From: Chitinophagaceae bacterium
GTDB lineage: Bacteria > Bacteroidota > Bacteroidia > Chitinophagales > Chitinophagaceae
Assembly (NCBI GenBank): GCA_016786845.1
Contig: JAEUVB010000008.1
Coordinates: forward strand, 62,001 to 126,000
Length of the DNA stretch: 64,000 bases
Direction of reading: 5' to 3'
The position numbers and the translations under genes are program-made. How positions within the stretch are numbered: position 1 is the stretch's first letter; each line of letters starts with the position of its first letter. Below the pieces are notes generated by a model, which made no database searches, was not told where the DNA came from, and saw nothing but the letters and a program-made list of their open reading frames with translations. Shown here piece by piece: positions 7,388 through 17,425 of this stretch.

Positions 7388-10300
7388 ATGTTTAAAAAAT
7401 TACTAATTCTAAGTGCAATCATTGTTTTTGGGATGCAATCCGTCCAAGCTCAATATTGTTTGCCAAGTTTTTCAATTGCTTGCACAAGTGATGATTTTAT
7501 TGATAATTTTTCAACGACCGGGGGGGTAACTAATATTTCAAATTTAGCCACCGGTTGTAATGGGGCTGCTCCGAATAACTATACCTTTTTCAGCACCATG
7601 CAGGTAGCTCAAATTCAAGGATTCAGCTTCAATTTTACGGTTCAGGCAGGTCAAATTTTTGGCCAGGGGCACAGAATTTGGATTGACTGGAATCAGGATT
7701 TGGATTTTGCCGATCCGGGTGAGGATGTTTATGTTTCACCGGGGTCAACCACTGCTGCCTACAATGGAACGATTACTGTACCAATCACTGCGGTACCGGG
7801 AAATACCAGAATGCGTGTTTTGTGTCGTTACGCCACGATACCGGCGGTCACCGATTATTGTGGAACCGGTTTCTCATTTGGAGAATGTGAAGACTATATC
7901 ATGAATGTTATTCCGGCTACCCCGTGCAGTGGTACTCCTGTTGCCGGTTCTGTTTCTCCGGGTAATATGACCCTATGTGCAGGTCAGGTTGCGAATTTAG
8001 GATTGACAGGTGCCGGACTTGCCGGAAATATGACTTATCAATGGCAGCAATCTTTGAACGGAGGATTATCATGGACCAATGCTGCAGGTGGTTTTGGGGC
8101 TACTTCACCTGGCTACCAAACGCCCAACCTGACAGCCACCATCATGTACAGAATGTATATTATTTGTAATAACAGCGGGTTAAGCGATACCACAGCACCT
8201 ATTACCATTACGGTTTCAGGTCCTACGTATGCAACATTACCTTATGCTCAGGATTTTGAAAATTGGGTCAATTTCTGCAATACGAACGATGTTCCGGATG
8301 ATTATCATTGGTCGAACAATCCTTTATCGGGTAACAATTCCTGGAGAAGGGAAGATCAGGGCGGCAGTGGTAGTTGGTTAGTGCCTACCGCAGGTATGTA
8401 TTATCCATCAAGCTCCACAGGGGCTCACTCTGCGCGTTTTCACTCGTACTATACCAATCTAACCGGAGATATTGATTTATTTGTCGATTGCAGTCAGCAA
8501 ATTGGACCTAAAACCTTATTTTTTGATTACATTAATGATAATTCTGCCGGTTGGGGATATGACTATTTAGAAACATTATTATCTACAGATGGTGGTGCTA
8601 CCTATACTCCTTTAGGGACTTTTAATAATTCAACGACATGGCAAAATTTTTCTTTAGCTATCAACTCTAATTCCCCTACCACAATTATTCGTTTTAAAGG
8701 TCATGGAGATTATCAATACGATACTGATTTGGGTATAGACAATATCATGGTTTTGTCACCGTGTGTTGGAGCGCCAAATGCAGGAGCGATAGCCAATGTA
8801 ACACCATGTGCAAACGTTCCGTTTAATCTTTCTTTAACCGGTAATACATTGGCCGGTGGATTGATTTACACATGGGAAAGTGCTCCGTCTGCAACCGGAC
8901 CTTGGACACTCGTGAATATTACAGCCGGTCCGGTTGTGAATACCCAAATAGCAGCACCTACATATTTCCGTTGTTATGTGAACTGCCCTGCCAGCGGGTT
9001 AACAGATACTACTGCACCCATGTTAATCAACTTGGCATCATTCTATTTCTGCTATTGTCAATCACAACCGCAGAATTTAGTGTATATGCAAAATGTTGGG
9101 AATGTGACTGTTTATGATGCACAAAATAATATTCTGTTGAATAATGGAAATGCATCTCCATTGTTGAATAATACCAGTCCGATTTATTTGTATTCAAATT
9201 ATACCAATCTCACACCAACCGATATTTATCCTGATTCTACCTATTCACTTTCCGAAACATGTTTTGCTCAGGTAAGTTATTTCTATAACGGATATTCTAA
9301 AGTGTTTATAGATTTTAACCGTGACGGATCTTATGATCCCAATACCGAATTGGTAGCCGGAGGAGCAGTAAATTCACCTAACCAACAAATGAGCGGGACC
9401 TTTACAGTACCTTCTAATGCACAGTTCGGTTTAACAGGAATGCGTGTGATTTATGAAATTTTCGGATCTTCAACTTCTATTAATCCATGCGGATTCTATG
9501 GTTATGGTGAAACGGAAGACTATCTGATGAATATTTCCCTTCCTCCGTGTAATACACCACCAAATGCTGGTACCGCAACTATTAGCGACACCATTACATG
9601 CCCGGGGTATACCGTGTTTTTAGAAGATACTACTCATGATGTTATGTTTAATGGTTTGACATTCAACTGGCAATATTCTTCTGATGGCATTACCTTTTCT
9701 GATGTATTAGGAGCCACGGCCGATACACTTACTTTTACTGTAAATAGTGCTACCTGGTTCCGTTTCAGAACAACTTGCAATGGTAATGTGAGCGATTATT
9801 CTAATGTTGTTCATGTAATGATGAGCCCACCTTATGCCTGTTATGGTAACAGTCAGGCTGTTGGTGGAATATTGGATACAAGTGATATCGGAGCTTTTAT
9901 CATATCAGATCCGGGTACCAATAATAATATCTTCTCTTTTATTACGGGAGGACCGCATTTGTTGAATGCCATGGCCGTCAAAAAACGTACTGATTATACC
10001 GGAAATACTTTGGACCTATATGCAGATAGTACATACAAATTATCAATTTATCATATCATGAAGTATGGCGTTCATGCTGATGCGAAAGTGACGGTATTCA
10101 TTGATTATAATAATAATCAATTATATGATATTCCAGCTGAAAGAGTATTTACCGGATTAGCAGATGTGAATAATTTTTATTTGATCGGTGAGATCACCAC
10201 ACCGGCATCACCTGCACTCAATGTAGGTACCGGAATGCGTGTTATTTTAAATAATGATACTGCGCCAAATGCGGCTTCCGATAATGGAGTTGGGGTTTAC

Positions 10301-10633
10301 ACATCCGGAGAAACGGAAGATTATCTGGTTAAATTTAAATTGAAGCCGGTATATCCTGCAGGAATCGAAAACCTGAATGTATTGGAAAGTATTGGTATTT
10401 ATCCAAACCCAAGTACAGGTAAAGTATATGTTGGTTTTAATGCAGCCGAAAGATGTCATGTTTCGATTCAAGTATTGAATATTGCAGGTTCTGCATTGTT
10501 CAATAAAAATTGTGGCGCGGTTACCGGTGAATTTGTGACAGAATTAGATCTGTCCGGATTATCAAGAGGAACCTATTTAGTAAAAATATCTACAGACAAA
10601 GGAAGCTTTGTAAGAAGGTTGATTATAGAATAA
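7388..10633 (+). CDS. giant secreted GEVED-domain protein with T9SS sorting domain
   Basis: 1081 residues from the ATG at 7388. This start is preferred over an upstream in-frame TTG because it opens a clean signal peptide (MFKKLLILSAIIVFGM ending QAQ). Three GEVED-type domains are marked by GECEDY, GETEDY and GETEDY near residues 163, 705 and 972. Ig-like modules with paired Cys lie between them, and a MAM-like jelly-roll segment (LPYAQDFENW) near 280. The last ~80 residues form a type A T9SS sorting domain (IGIYPNPSTGK, then LSRGTYLVKI). It is therefore exported by the Sec system and type IX secretion, probably to the cell surface. The specific function, for example adhesion, is inferred only. 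Confidence 0.9.
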   Translation: MFKKLLILSAIIVFGMQSVQAQYCLPSFSIACTSDDFIDNFSTTGGVTNISNLATGCNGAAPNNYTFFSTMQVAQIQGFSFNFTVQAGQIFGQGHRIWIDWNQDLDFADPGEDVYVSPGSTTAAYNGTITVPITAVPGNTRMRVLCRYATIPAVTDYCGTGFSFGECEDYIMNVIPATPCSGTPVAGSVSPGNMTLCAGQVANLGLTGAGLAGNMTYQWQQSLNGGLSWTNAAGGFGATSPGYQTPNLTATIMYRMYIICNNSGLSDTTAPITITVSGPTYATLPYAQDFENWVNFCNTNDVPDDYHWSNNPLSGNNSWRREDQGGSGSWLVPTAGMYYPSSSTGAHSARFHSYYTNLTGDIDLFVDCSQQIGPKTLFFDYINDNSAGWGYDYLETLLSTDGGATYTPLGTFNNSTTWQNFSLAINSNSPTTIIRFKGHGDYQYDTDLGIDNIMVLSPCVGAPNAGAIANVTPCANVPFNLSLTGNTLAGGLIYTWESAPSATGPWTLVNITAGPVVNTQIAAPTYFRCYVNCPASGLTDTTAPMLINLASFYFCYCQSQPQNLVYMQNVGNVTVYDAQNNILLNNGNASPLLNNTSPIYLYSNYTNLTPTDIYPDSTYSLSETCFAQVSYFYNGYSKVFIDFNRDGSYDPNTELVAGGAVNSPNQQMSGTFTVPSNAQFGLTGMRVIYEIFGSSTSINPCGFYGYGETEDYLMNISLPPCNTPPNAGTATISDTITCPGYTVFLEDTTHDVMFNGLTFNWQYSSDGITFSDVLGATADTLTFTVNSATWFRFRTTCNGNVSDYSNVVHVMMSPPYACYGNSQAVGGILDTSDIGAFIISDPGTNNNIFSFITGGPHLLNAMAVKKRTDYTGNTLDLYADSTYKLSIYHIMKYGVHADAKVTVFIDYNNNQLYDIPAERVFTGLADVNNFYLIGEITTPASPALNVGTGMRVILNNDTAPNAASDNGVGVYTSGETEDYLVKFKLKPVYPAGIENLNVLESIGIYPNPSTGKVYVGFNAAERCHVSIQVLNIAGSALFNKNCGAVTGEFVTELDLSGLSRGTYLVKISTDKGSFVRRLIIE

Positions 10634-10638
10634 TTTAG

Positions 10639-10666
10639 AAAGGGCTGTAGCAATACAGCCCTTTTT
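10639..10666 (+). terminator. terminator after the T9SS protein
   Basis: Perfect 9-bp stem AGGGCTGTA / TACAGCCCT around a GCAA tetraloop, followed by TTTT. Confidence 0.88.
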
Positions 10667-10762
10667 ATTCAATATGGATCATTTACCGCTAACATTAACA
10701 TGTATATGTGAAATATAAGCAAAAAAAAAATCTTTTTTTTTGAATATCATCCTTATAGTATC

Positions 10763-10770
10763 TATATTTG
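10763..10770 (+). promoter_or_regulatory. -7 element TATATTTG for the OmpA-like gene
   Basis: Exact TAnnTTTG match 47 bases before the start codon. Confidence 0.65.
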
Positions 10771-10817
10771 TCGCATATAACAACTGAAATCAATTTTATT
10801 CAATTAAATTAAATTTT

Positions 10818-12524
10818 ATGGCAAGCAAAAAGTACTTATTCATGGCAGGGTTTATCACCTTGCTTTCATCTTCAGCCCTTATGGCTCAAGATGAGTCCTC
10901 AGGGATGATCAAAACTGGAGGGTACGATGTATCCGACACATCTCTCATTCCTCAAAATCGTCTGGCTCAGCAAAGAGATTTCCTGAACAATCAGTATGAT
11001 TTTCCGGCAAAACCAAGAAACCAATGGGAAGTTGGAGTTAGCATTGGTCAGCTGAATGTTTCAGGTGACGTTCGTTCCAAATCTATTTTTAACGCAGCTA
11101 AAGGAGCCATGCCATTAGGATTTGGTCTTACAGTTCGTAAAGCTTGGGGTTATATCTTATCTACTCGTCTACAATTTGTACGTGGTACGGCATCCGGCTT
11201 CAACTATGAAGAAAGTGATCGTCACTACGGACACAATACAAACCATTGGAATAAAGCCGGGTATACCATGCAAGAAGTTTATGATAACTACAAAACTTCA
11301 ATCAGTGAATTGTCTTTGCAAGCTGTTGCTTCTTTGAATAACCTGAAGTTTCACACCGCTCGTGCGAAGGCTAGCTACTATGTACTTGCCGGTGTTGGTG
11401 GTATGACCTATAATACTCGTGTGAACGCGTTGAATGGTGCCGCTAAATATAATTTCTCAACGATCGATCAAGGATTGAATACAACTGATCGTACTCCTTG
11501 GGACAATCGTAAAGAAGTAAACACCCGCTTAAAGTCACTTTGGGATAACACTTATGAAACTCAAGCAGAGTATCACGTTAACCGTGGTAGTTTTGCCAGC
11601 AGCACCAATACGTTCCGTTTCTGCGGTACAATCGGTTTTGGTGTTCAAATCAAATTATCTAAAATGTTGTCACTTCAAATTGAAGATAAGGCCACATGGA
11701 CAGGTGATGATTTAGTGGATGGAACTCGTTGGGAAGGTGGTACTGAAGATTTAGTAACCGGTAACCGTGTCGCAGGTGGAATGACCCGTGATATGGATAA
11801 CTGGAATTATTTCTCAGTAGGCTTGAACCTTAACTTGGGTGGTAAGTCAGTATCTCCACTTTGGTGGATGAATCCATTGGATTATGGCTACAACGAAATG
11901 AAGCGTCCTAAAGGTGGTGAAAGTAAGTGTGATAACGATGCTGATGGCGACGGAATTTCTGATTGCTTCGATCGTTGCCCTAACACACCGGGTGGTGTTT
12001 CTGTTGATTCTCATGGTTGTCCATTCGATACAGATGGTGATGGTGTTCCTGATTACAAAGACAAGCAATTGATTACCCCTACAGAATGTCAACCAGTTGA
12101 TGCTGATGGTGTTGGTCGTTGCCCTGATCCAGAATGTTGCAAGAATCCTCCAGTTAAAGAGGTAGGATGTAGCGCTATTTCTTCCGGTTCAGTATCTTTT
12201 GCAGCTAATTCATCTAAATTAAGTTCTTCTGCAATGTCACAATTGAACAGCCTTGCAGGTTCTATGAGATCTTATCCAAATTGTAAAGCTGTGATTACCG
12301 GAAATGGTAGTGGTAGCAAAGCTGAACAACAGCGTTCATGGGATCGTGTGAATTCAGTCATCAACTATATGGTAGACAAACAAGGTATCGATCGCGATCG
12401 TTTTATCTTCCAATATGGTAACTCTTCTGGTGATGCTGAATCGGTAGATTACCGTGCAGCCTCTTCAGGTGAAGAAGGACCGTCTAATACACCTCCTCCT
12501 TTCCCTAACCTGAGAAAGAACTAG
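10818..12524 (+). CDS. outer-membrane protein with TSP type-3 repeats and OmpA-like C-terminus
   Basis: 568 residues. Signal peptide ending LMAQ (about residue 24), then a predicted beta-barrel of about 320 residues rich in alternating aromatic strands. Calcium-binding thrombospondin type-3 repeats follow (DADGDGISD, DTDGDGVPD, DADGVGRCPDPE; about 371-440). The C-terminal OmpA-like peptidoglycan-binding domain starts near residue 445 (VSFAANSSKLSSSAMSQL) and includes the R-V-x-x-V-I-x-Y-M stretch. The combination anchors the outer membrane to peptidoglycan. It has its own promoter and terminator and is thus monocistronic and probably abundant. A link to T9SS gliding components is possible but not shown. 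Confidence 0.88.
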   Translation: MASKKYLFMAGFITLLSSSALMAQDESSGMIKTGGYDVSDTSLIPQNRLAQQRDFLNNQYDFPAKPRNQWEVGVSIGQLNVSGDVRSKSIFNAAKGAMPLGFGLTVRKAWGYILSTRLQFVRGTASGFNYEESDRHYGHNTNHWNKAGYTMQEVYDNYKTSISELSLQAVASLNNLKFHTARAKASYYVLAGVGGMTYNTRVNALNGAAKYNFSTIDQGLNTTDRTPWDNRKEVNTRLKSLWDNTYETQAEYHVNRGSFASSTNTFRFCGTIGFGVQIKLSKMLSLQIEDKATWTGDDLVDGTRWEGGTEDLVTGNRVAGGMTRDMDNWNYFSVGLNLNLGGKSVSPLWWMNPLDYGYNEMKRPKGGESKCDNDADGDGISDCFDRCPNTPGGVSVDSHGCPFDTDGDGVPDYKDKQLITPTECQPVDADGVGRCPDPECCKNPPVKEVGCSAISSGSVSFAANSSKLSSSAMSQLNSLAGSMRSYPNCKAVITGNGSGSKAEQQRSWDRVNSVINYMVDKQGIDRDRFIFQYGNSSGDAESVDYRAASSGEEGPSNTPPPFPNLRKN

Positions 12525-12549
12525 TACTTTTTGCCTAATCAATAAAAAA

Positions 12550-12578
12550 AGGTCCCGAATTTTTTCGGGACTTTTTTT
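12550..12578 (+). terminator. terminator after the OmpA-like gene
   Basis: 8-bp stem GTCCCGAA / TTCGGGAC with TTTT loop and a seven-T tail. Confidence 0.88.
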
Positions 12579-12610
12579 ATGCATTACCCAAGGTGTAAAT
12601 GATAAGTATG

Positions 12611-12618
12611 TACATTTG
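12611..12618 (+). promoter_or_regulatory. -7 element TACATTTG for phaC
   Basis: Exact match, 15 bases before the ATG at 12634. An in-frame TTG at 12616 lies inside this element and so cannot be the translation start. Confidence 0.7.
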
Positions 12619-12633
12619 CACTCTAAAAATAAA

Positions 12634-13686
12634 ATGATGAATACAGCAGGATTAATGGAGGAAATGGGTCAGACGATTACAAAACTCCAGCAAGGTTATG
12701 AAACCTTACAGAATATCGGAAAAGTGGAAGTTGGTACTACGCCTAAAACATTGGTATGGCAACAAGATAAAGTCAAATTATATCGATATAATCGCAGCAC
12801 ACCTGCCAAATCTAAAATACCGGTATTGGTATCTTTCGCCATCATGAACCGTCATGATGTATTGGATTTACAACCGGATCGTTCGTTAATGAAGAAGTTC
12901 TTAGACGAGGGATTGGATATTTACATTATGGATTGGGGCTACCCAAGTAAGGCAGACCGCTATCTGACCATGGAAGATTATATCGATGGATATATGAACA
13001 GCGCAGTTGATTTTATCCGTAAAACCCATGGCATCGAAAAGATTCATAAAATGGGGATTTGCCAAGGCGGAACATTTTCTACCATCTACGCTGCTTTGTA
13101 TCCAGAAAAGTTAAAGTCCCTAACGGTATACGTGGCTCCGTTCGATTTTACAACCGACAAATGCATGCTATACAAGTGGACCAAATTCATTGATGTGGAT
13201 ACTATGGTTGATACGCTAGGTATTATTCCTGCTGATCTGTTGAATGCAGGATTTGGTATGCTTAAGCCGAGTATGGATATTTCAAAATATTTTGGTGTAC
13301 TGGACAATCTTGGTGATGAAGCAAAGACCATGAATTTTTTACGCATGGAATATTGGAAAGCCGATTGCCCGGATTTAGCCGGAGAAATGTATCGGAAATA
13401 TATCAAGGATTTATTCCGTGATAATAAGCTTATTAAAGGTGAATTTGAATTAGGCGGGAGAGCAGTTGATCTGAAGAAAATTACTATGCCTTTCCTGAAT
13501 ATTTATGCAACGGAAGATACCATCATACCGAATGAATCTACCATCGCAGTAAATGCGAAAATAGGGTCTAAGGATAAAGAATTATACGCTTTCCCCGGAG
13601 GTCATATCGGTGTATTTGTAGGCGCTCGTTCTCAAAAGGAACTCGGGCCAAAGGTGGCACAATGGGTCATCGATCGCAGCAAATAA
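12634..13686 (+). CDS. phaC: class III polyhydroxyalkanoate synthase subunit PhaC
   Basis: 350 residues. PhaC polymerises hydroxyacyl-CoA into polyhydroxyalkanoate. The alpha/beta-hydrolase fold carries the PHA-synthase lipase-like box GICQGG with nucleophile Cys143, Asp295 (ATEDTIIP) and His324 (GGHIGVF). The spacing 152/29 is close to that of the Allochromatium class III enzyme, and the length of about 350 also fits class III rather than the ~590-residue class I. Class III enzymes need the PhaE subunit, and neither phaE nor phaA/phaB is in this window. The gene is monocistronic: promoter directly upstream, bidirectional hairpin directly downstream. Confidence 0.9.
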   Translation: MMNTAGLMEEMGQTITKLQQGYETLQNIGKVEVGTTPKTLVWQQDKVKLYRYNRSTPAKSKIPVLVSFAIMNRHDVLDLQPDRSLMKKFLDEGLDIYIMDWGYPSKADRYLTMEDYIDGYMNSAVDFIRKTHGIEKIHKMGICQGGTFSTIYAALYPEKLKSLTVYVAPFDFTTDKCMLYKWTKFIDVDTMVDTLGIIPADLLNAGFGMLKPSMDISKYFGVLDNLGDEAKTMNFLRMEYWKADCPDLAGEMYRKYIKDLFRDNKLIKGEFELGGRAVDLKKITMPFLNIYATEDTIIPNESTIAVNAKIGSKDKELYAFPGGHIGVFVGARSQKELGPKVAQWVIDRSK

Positions 13687-13706
13687 TAGCATCCTATAAA
13701 TTATAC

Positions 13707-13735
13707 AAGCAGGAATTTAGGTTCCTGCTTTTTTT
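13707..13735. terminator. bidirectional terminator between phaC and the CarboxypepD_reg-like gene
   Basis: 9-bp stem AAGCAGGAA / TTCCTGCTT with a six-base loop. The T run on the plus strand serves phaC; the stem lies at the end of the convergent gene as well. Confidence 0.82.
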
Positions 13736-14438
13736 ATGGCCGCTTCTTAAATTGGTAGTAGCAATGTTTGATATAATCCAGATATTCATATTCTGAAACA
13801 TTGCGCAGAAACTCATAAGACGGTCTGTACAATTTCATAAAACGGTAAAGCTCTTCACCTTCCAGATAAGTGATACGGCTAACTAATCTTTCATTAAAGG
13901 TAAAGTCAATGTATTTCTCTTTCTCCCATTCCGCATACATTTCCTGAAAGGCCCACTCCTGTCTGTTTTTTTTACTCAACATGGCTAAGGGCATGCTCCG
14001 CATATCTACTTCTTCACGTTTCTCTTTTCGTAAAACAATATCATATGTTTCCCGATAACGTATACTGTCTGATTTAAAATCAAGCGGTTTTCCCCGGATA
14101 TCTACTTCTCTTAAGGTAATGGGTACCTTCTGCATCACTAATTTATAATAGGAGGGCTCGTTCAGATTTTTTATACGAATGCGCAAGGTTTGATATCCGA
14201 CACGGGTAAATTCGACCAATTCACCTTTCTTCACAGATACGGAGAATTTGCCATCTTTCAGCGTGGTCATGCCTTGCAGATTGTAAATATTCCGCACATT
14301 GATATTGTCTAATAATTCACCGGTGCCAAAGTCTCTTATTTCACCAATCATCGTACCCTGAGCCTGCACCATTTGGCTAGATGAAATGATCATTATGCAA
14401 AGGCTCAGTAGGGCAGCGAAATGGCTTCTAATATTCAC
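13734..14438 (-). CDS. secreted CarboxypepD_reg-like domain protein
   Basis: 234 residues. Signal peptide ending MVQAQ (about residue 27), then a carboxypeptidase-regulatory-like beta-sandwich (GTMIGEIRDFGTGELLDNINV through EFTRVGYQTL), the fold found at the N-terminus of TonB-dependent receptors and many Bacteroidota envelope proteins. The last ~130 residues are charged and helical (RKEKREEVDMRSMP onward) with no recognisable domain. No transporter portion follows, so it is a stand-alone periplasmic or surface protein. Function unknown. Confidence 0.75.
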   Translation of the reverse strand: MNIRSHFAALLSLCIMIISSSQMVQAQGTMIGEIRDFGTGELLDNINVRNIYNLQGMTTLKDGKFSVSVKKGELVEFTRVGYQTLRIRIKNLNEPSYYKLVMQKVPITLREVDIRGKPLDFKSDSIRYRETYDIVLRKEKREEVDMRSMPLAMLSKKNRQEWAFQEMYAEWEKEKYIDFTFNERLVSRITYLEGEELYRFMKLYRPSYEFLRNVSEYEYLDYIKHCYYQFKKRP

Positions 14439-14499
14439 CCTGTGAAAATACCATGAGAATACCGTATTTGCTTTCGCTTCAGAAATGTTTCACAAAATA

Positions 14500-17241
14500 T
14501 TATACCACGATATTGATCATCTTACCCTTGACGAAAATGAATTTCTTTAAAGGCTTACCTTCCATCCATTTAAGCACCAGCTCATGTTGCAAAATTTGTG
14601 CTTGAATCGCATCACTGCTAAGATCCAATGCAAACTCCACTTCAGTGCGGGTCTTCCCATTGATGGCTACAGGATAGAGATAGGAATTTTCGACCAAATA
14701 TTTTTCCTCCAGGGCCGGCATTACAGCATCGAGAATACTTCCGGAATGTCCGAGTTGATGCCATAATTCCTCGGCAATATGTGGAGCGTAGGGCGATAAT
14801 AAAATTAACAGAGGTTGCAATATTTCACGCTTACGGCAATTCAACGTGGTCAATTCATTCACGGTGATCATAAACTGGCTCACCGCTGTATTGAAGGCAA
14901 ATTCTTCTGTATCGTGCGCGATCTTTTTTATGGTTTTATGTAAGATCTTCAGTTCATTGGGTGTCCCTGCTTCTTCAGTGATCTTGATGCCTTTCTCTTC
15001 ATCCACATACAGGCGCCAGCATTTTTTCAGAAAACGATGAACACCCTCTATGCCTTGTGTATCCCAGGGCTTACTGATTTCAATGGGACCCAAAAACATT
15101 TCGTACATCCGGAAAGTATCGGCACCATATTGTTTAATGATGTCGTCGGGATTCACCACATTATACAGTCGCTTACTCATTTTTTCGACCAATCCTCCAC
15201 AGATATATTGCCCCTCCTCCAGAATGAATTCAGCCTGCGCATATTCCGACCGCCAGTTTTTAAATTTATCTAAATCCAATACATATCCGTCACAGAAGTT
15301 GTAATCAGCATACAAAGTATCCGTTTCATATTCCGATTTCAAACCTGCAGAAACAAATGTATTTGTGCCTTTAATTCGATACACCAATCGGGAATTCCCT
15401 TGTATCATTCCTTGATTGATCAACTTTTTATAAGGCTCATCAAATCCAATATGTCCAAGGTCATGTAAAGCCTTACACCACATTCTTGAATAGAGTAAAT
15501 GTCCGACAGCATGCTCGGCACCGCCCACATACACATCTACTTGCTGCCAGTAATCGCTGATCTTTCGGTCACAGAAAATCTGATCATTACCCGGGTCCAT
15601 ATAACGCAGGTAATACCAACTGCTGCCTGCATATCCCGGCATGGTATCCGTTTCGCGCTGACCAATAGCGGTTTTCACCCAATCTTCTGCATTGGCCAGA
15701 GGTCCTTTGCCTTGTGGGCCCGCACTATAGGTTTGCAAGTGGGGTAGTTCAAGCGGCAATTCAACTTCCGGTAAAGCCACGGCCATTCCGTGATCATCAT
15801 AAACGATCGGGAAAGGTTCGCCCCAATAGCGTTGTCGACTAAATCCTGCATCGCGCATCCGATAATTGACTTTACGAATGCCTATACCCATGGATTCAAT
15901 TTTCTCTATCGCCTTTGACATTGCATCTGTAGCCGGTAAATCGTTCAAGAAGTCGGAGTTGGTGATCAACTTCGATTTATCTGTACAAGCCGATTCGGTG
16001 ATGTCTACATCTTTAAAGATATTTGGTATCGGTAAGTCGAAATGTTTGGCAAAGGCATAATCTCTTTCGTCGCCGCAGGGTACGGCCATGATGGCTCCGG
16101 TGCCGTATCCGGCCAATACATATTCAGAGATCCATACCGGAATCTCTTCACCGGTAAAGGGATGTATTACTTTAGCGCCGGTATCGCAACCGGTAATCAA
16201 TTTTGTTTCCGCCATTCTTTCGCGCTCACTGCGTGAGGAAACATATTTGACATATTGGGATACCGCTTCTCTTTGATCGGGCGTAGTCAGTTCTTTTACC
16301 AGTTCATGTTCGGGCGCCAACACCATAAACGAAACACCAAAAACCGTATCAGGCCGGGTAGTGAATACGCGAATGCTTTGATCCGGTATGGATGAGACCT
16401 TAAAATTAATTTCGGCTCCCACGCTTTTTCCGATCCAGTTGCGCTGCATTTCTTTCAGGCTCTCCGGAAATTCTACTTCGTCTAATCCTTTCAATAAGCG
16501 CTCCGCAAATCGGGTGATACGAAGAAACCATTGACTCATCAACTTACGCTCTACAGGGTGTCCGCCACGCTCCGAAACACCATTCACCACTTCATCATTG
16601 GCCAGAACGGTTCCCAAGGCCTCGCACCAATTCACATAACTCTCTGCACGATAGGCCAGTCGGAATTGCATCAGATAGTTTTGCTGTTCCACGATGTTTG
16701 CATCGAGCCAGCAAAGATCGGTATCATTCAGTTTGGGATTTTCCTGTCCCAATTTTTCAATCAAGCGATCGATGGATTCTGCCCGATCCAGTTCGGGATT
16801 ATACCAGCTATTAAACAATTGTAAGAAAATCCATTGTGTCCAGCGATAATACTTCGGATCGCTGGTTCTCACTTCACGTTCCCAATCGTAGCAAAAGCCA
16901 ATATTGTTCAATTGTTCTTTATAGCGATCGATATTTTTGGCGGTCGTTTCGGCCGGATGCTGTCCTGTTTCTATGGCATATTGTTCTGCGGGTAATCCGA
17001 ATGCATCAAAGCCCATCGGGTGCAGTACGTTATAGCCATTCAATCGTTTGAACCGGGAATAAATATCTGTAGCGATATAGCCCAAAGGGTGACCAACATG
17101 CAATCCGGCTCCGGAAGGATAAGGAAACATATCCAGGACATAACATTTGGGTTTCTGAAGGTCATTTTCTACCCGGTAGCTCTTGTTCTCGTTCCAGATT
17201 CGCTGCCACTTTTGTTCTATTTCGCTAAAAGAATAATTCAT
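14500..17241 (-). CDS. leuS: leucyl-tRNA synthetase
   Basis: 913 residues. Class I synthetase charging tRNA-Leu. Visible parts: PYPSGAGLHVGHPLG (HIGH-type motif HVGH at 48-51), the editing domain with GTGAIMAVP and DERDYAFA near 375-390, and a C-terminal anticodon-binding region. The second signature reads KMSKR (Lys687-Arg691) instead of KMSKS, a tolerated but notable variant. The -7 element TATCTTTG ends 5 bases before the ATG, so the mRNA is probably leaderless. Neighbouring genes are unrelated. Confidence 0.97.
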   Translation of the reverse strand: MNYSFSEIEQKWQRIWNENKSYRVENDLQKPKCYVLDMFPYPSGAGLHVGHPLGYIATDIYSRFKRLNGYNVLHPMGFDAFGLPAEQYAIETGQHPAETTAKNIDRYKEQLNNIGFCYDWEREVRTSDPKYYRWTQWIFLQLFNSWYNPELDRAESIDRLIEKLGQENPKLNDTDLCWLDANIVEQQNYLMQFRLAYRAESYVNWCEALGTVLANDEVVNGVSERGGHPVERKLMSQWFLRITRFAERLLKGLDEVEFPESLKEMQRNWIGKSVGAEINFKVSSIPDQSIRVFTTRPDTVFGVSFMVLAPEHELVKELTTPDQREAVSQYVKYVSSRSERERMAETKLITGCDTGAKVIHPFTGEEIPVWISEYVLAGYGTGAIMAVPCGDERDYAFAKHFDLPIPNIFKDVDITESACTDKSKLITNSDFLNDLPATDAMSKAIEKIESMGIGIRKVNYRMRDAGFSRQRYWGEPFPIVYDDHGMAVALPEVELPLELPHLQTYSAGPQGKGPLANAEDWVKTAIGQRETDTMPGYAGSSWYYLRYMDPGNDQIFCDRKISDYWQQVDVYVGGAEHAVGHLLYSRMWCKALHDLGHIGFDEPYKKLINQGMIQGNSRLVYRIKGTNTFVSAGLKSEYETDTLYADYNFCDGYVLDLDKFKNWRSEYAQAEFILEEGQYICGGLVEKMSKRLYNVVNPDDIIKQYGADTFRMYEMFLGPIEISKPWDTQGIEGVHRFLKKCWRLYVDEEKGIKITEEAGTPNELKILHKTIKKIAHDTEEFAFNTAVSQFMITVNELTTLNCRKREILQPLLILLSPYAPHIAEELWHQLGHSGSILDAVMPALEEKYLVENSYLYPVAINGKTRTEVEFALDLSSDAIQAQILQHELVLKWMEGKPLKKFIFVKGKMINIVV

Positions 17242-17246
17242 GCGGG

Positions 17247-17254
17247 CAAAGATA
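17247..17254 (-). promoter_or_regulatory. -7 element TATCTTTG for leuS
   Basis: On the minus strand the sequence reads TATCTTTGCCCGCATG: only 5 bases separate the -7 element from the leuS start codon. Confidence 0.75.
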
Positions 17255-17320
17255 TAGTTGAAAGGATTTCTTTAAAAGGATAATTGTATTTCACTTGATT
17301 CCCGATCACGAAAATGAACG

Positions 17321-17417
17321 AGGTGCCCGCGTGAGGGATCGCAGCGGAAAGCCCGTATCCGCCGCGGCGGAGCGGACTTGCAGCGAAGAGCCCGACCCGC
17401 CTCGGCGGGGCACGCCC
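17321..17417 (-). repeat. REP-like dispersed element, copy A
   Basis: GC-rich element in an otherwise AT-rich gap between leuS and pdhA. Read on the minus strand it has the block order GGGCGTGCCCCGCC, GGCGGGTCGGGCT, a central palindrome CCGCCGCGGCGG, then GGGCTTTCCGCT and ATCCCTCACGC. The same block order is found at 38141-38271. It lies just downstream of pdhA and may also serve as a 3' structure for that transcript. Confidence 0.75.
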
Positions 17418-17425
17418 AAACCTTT

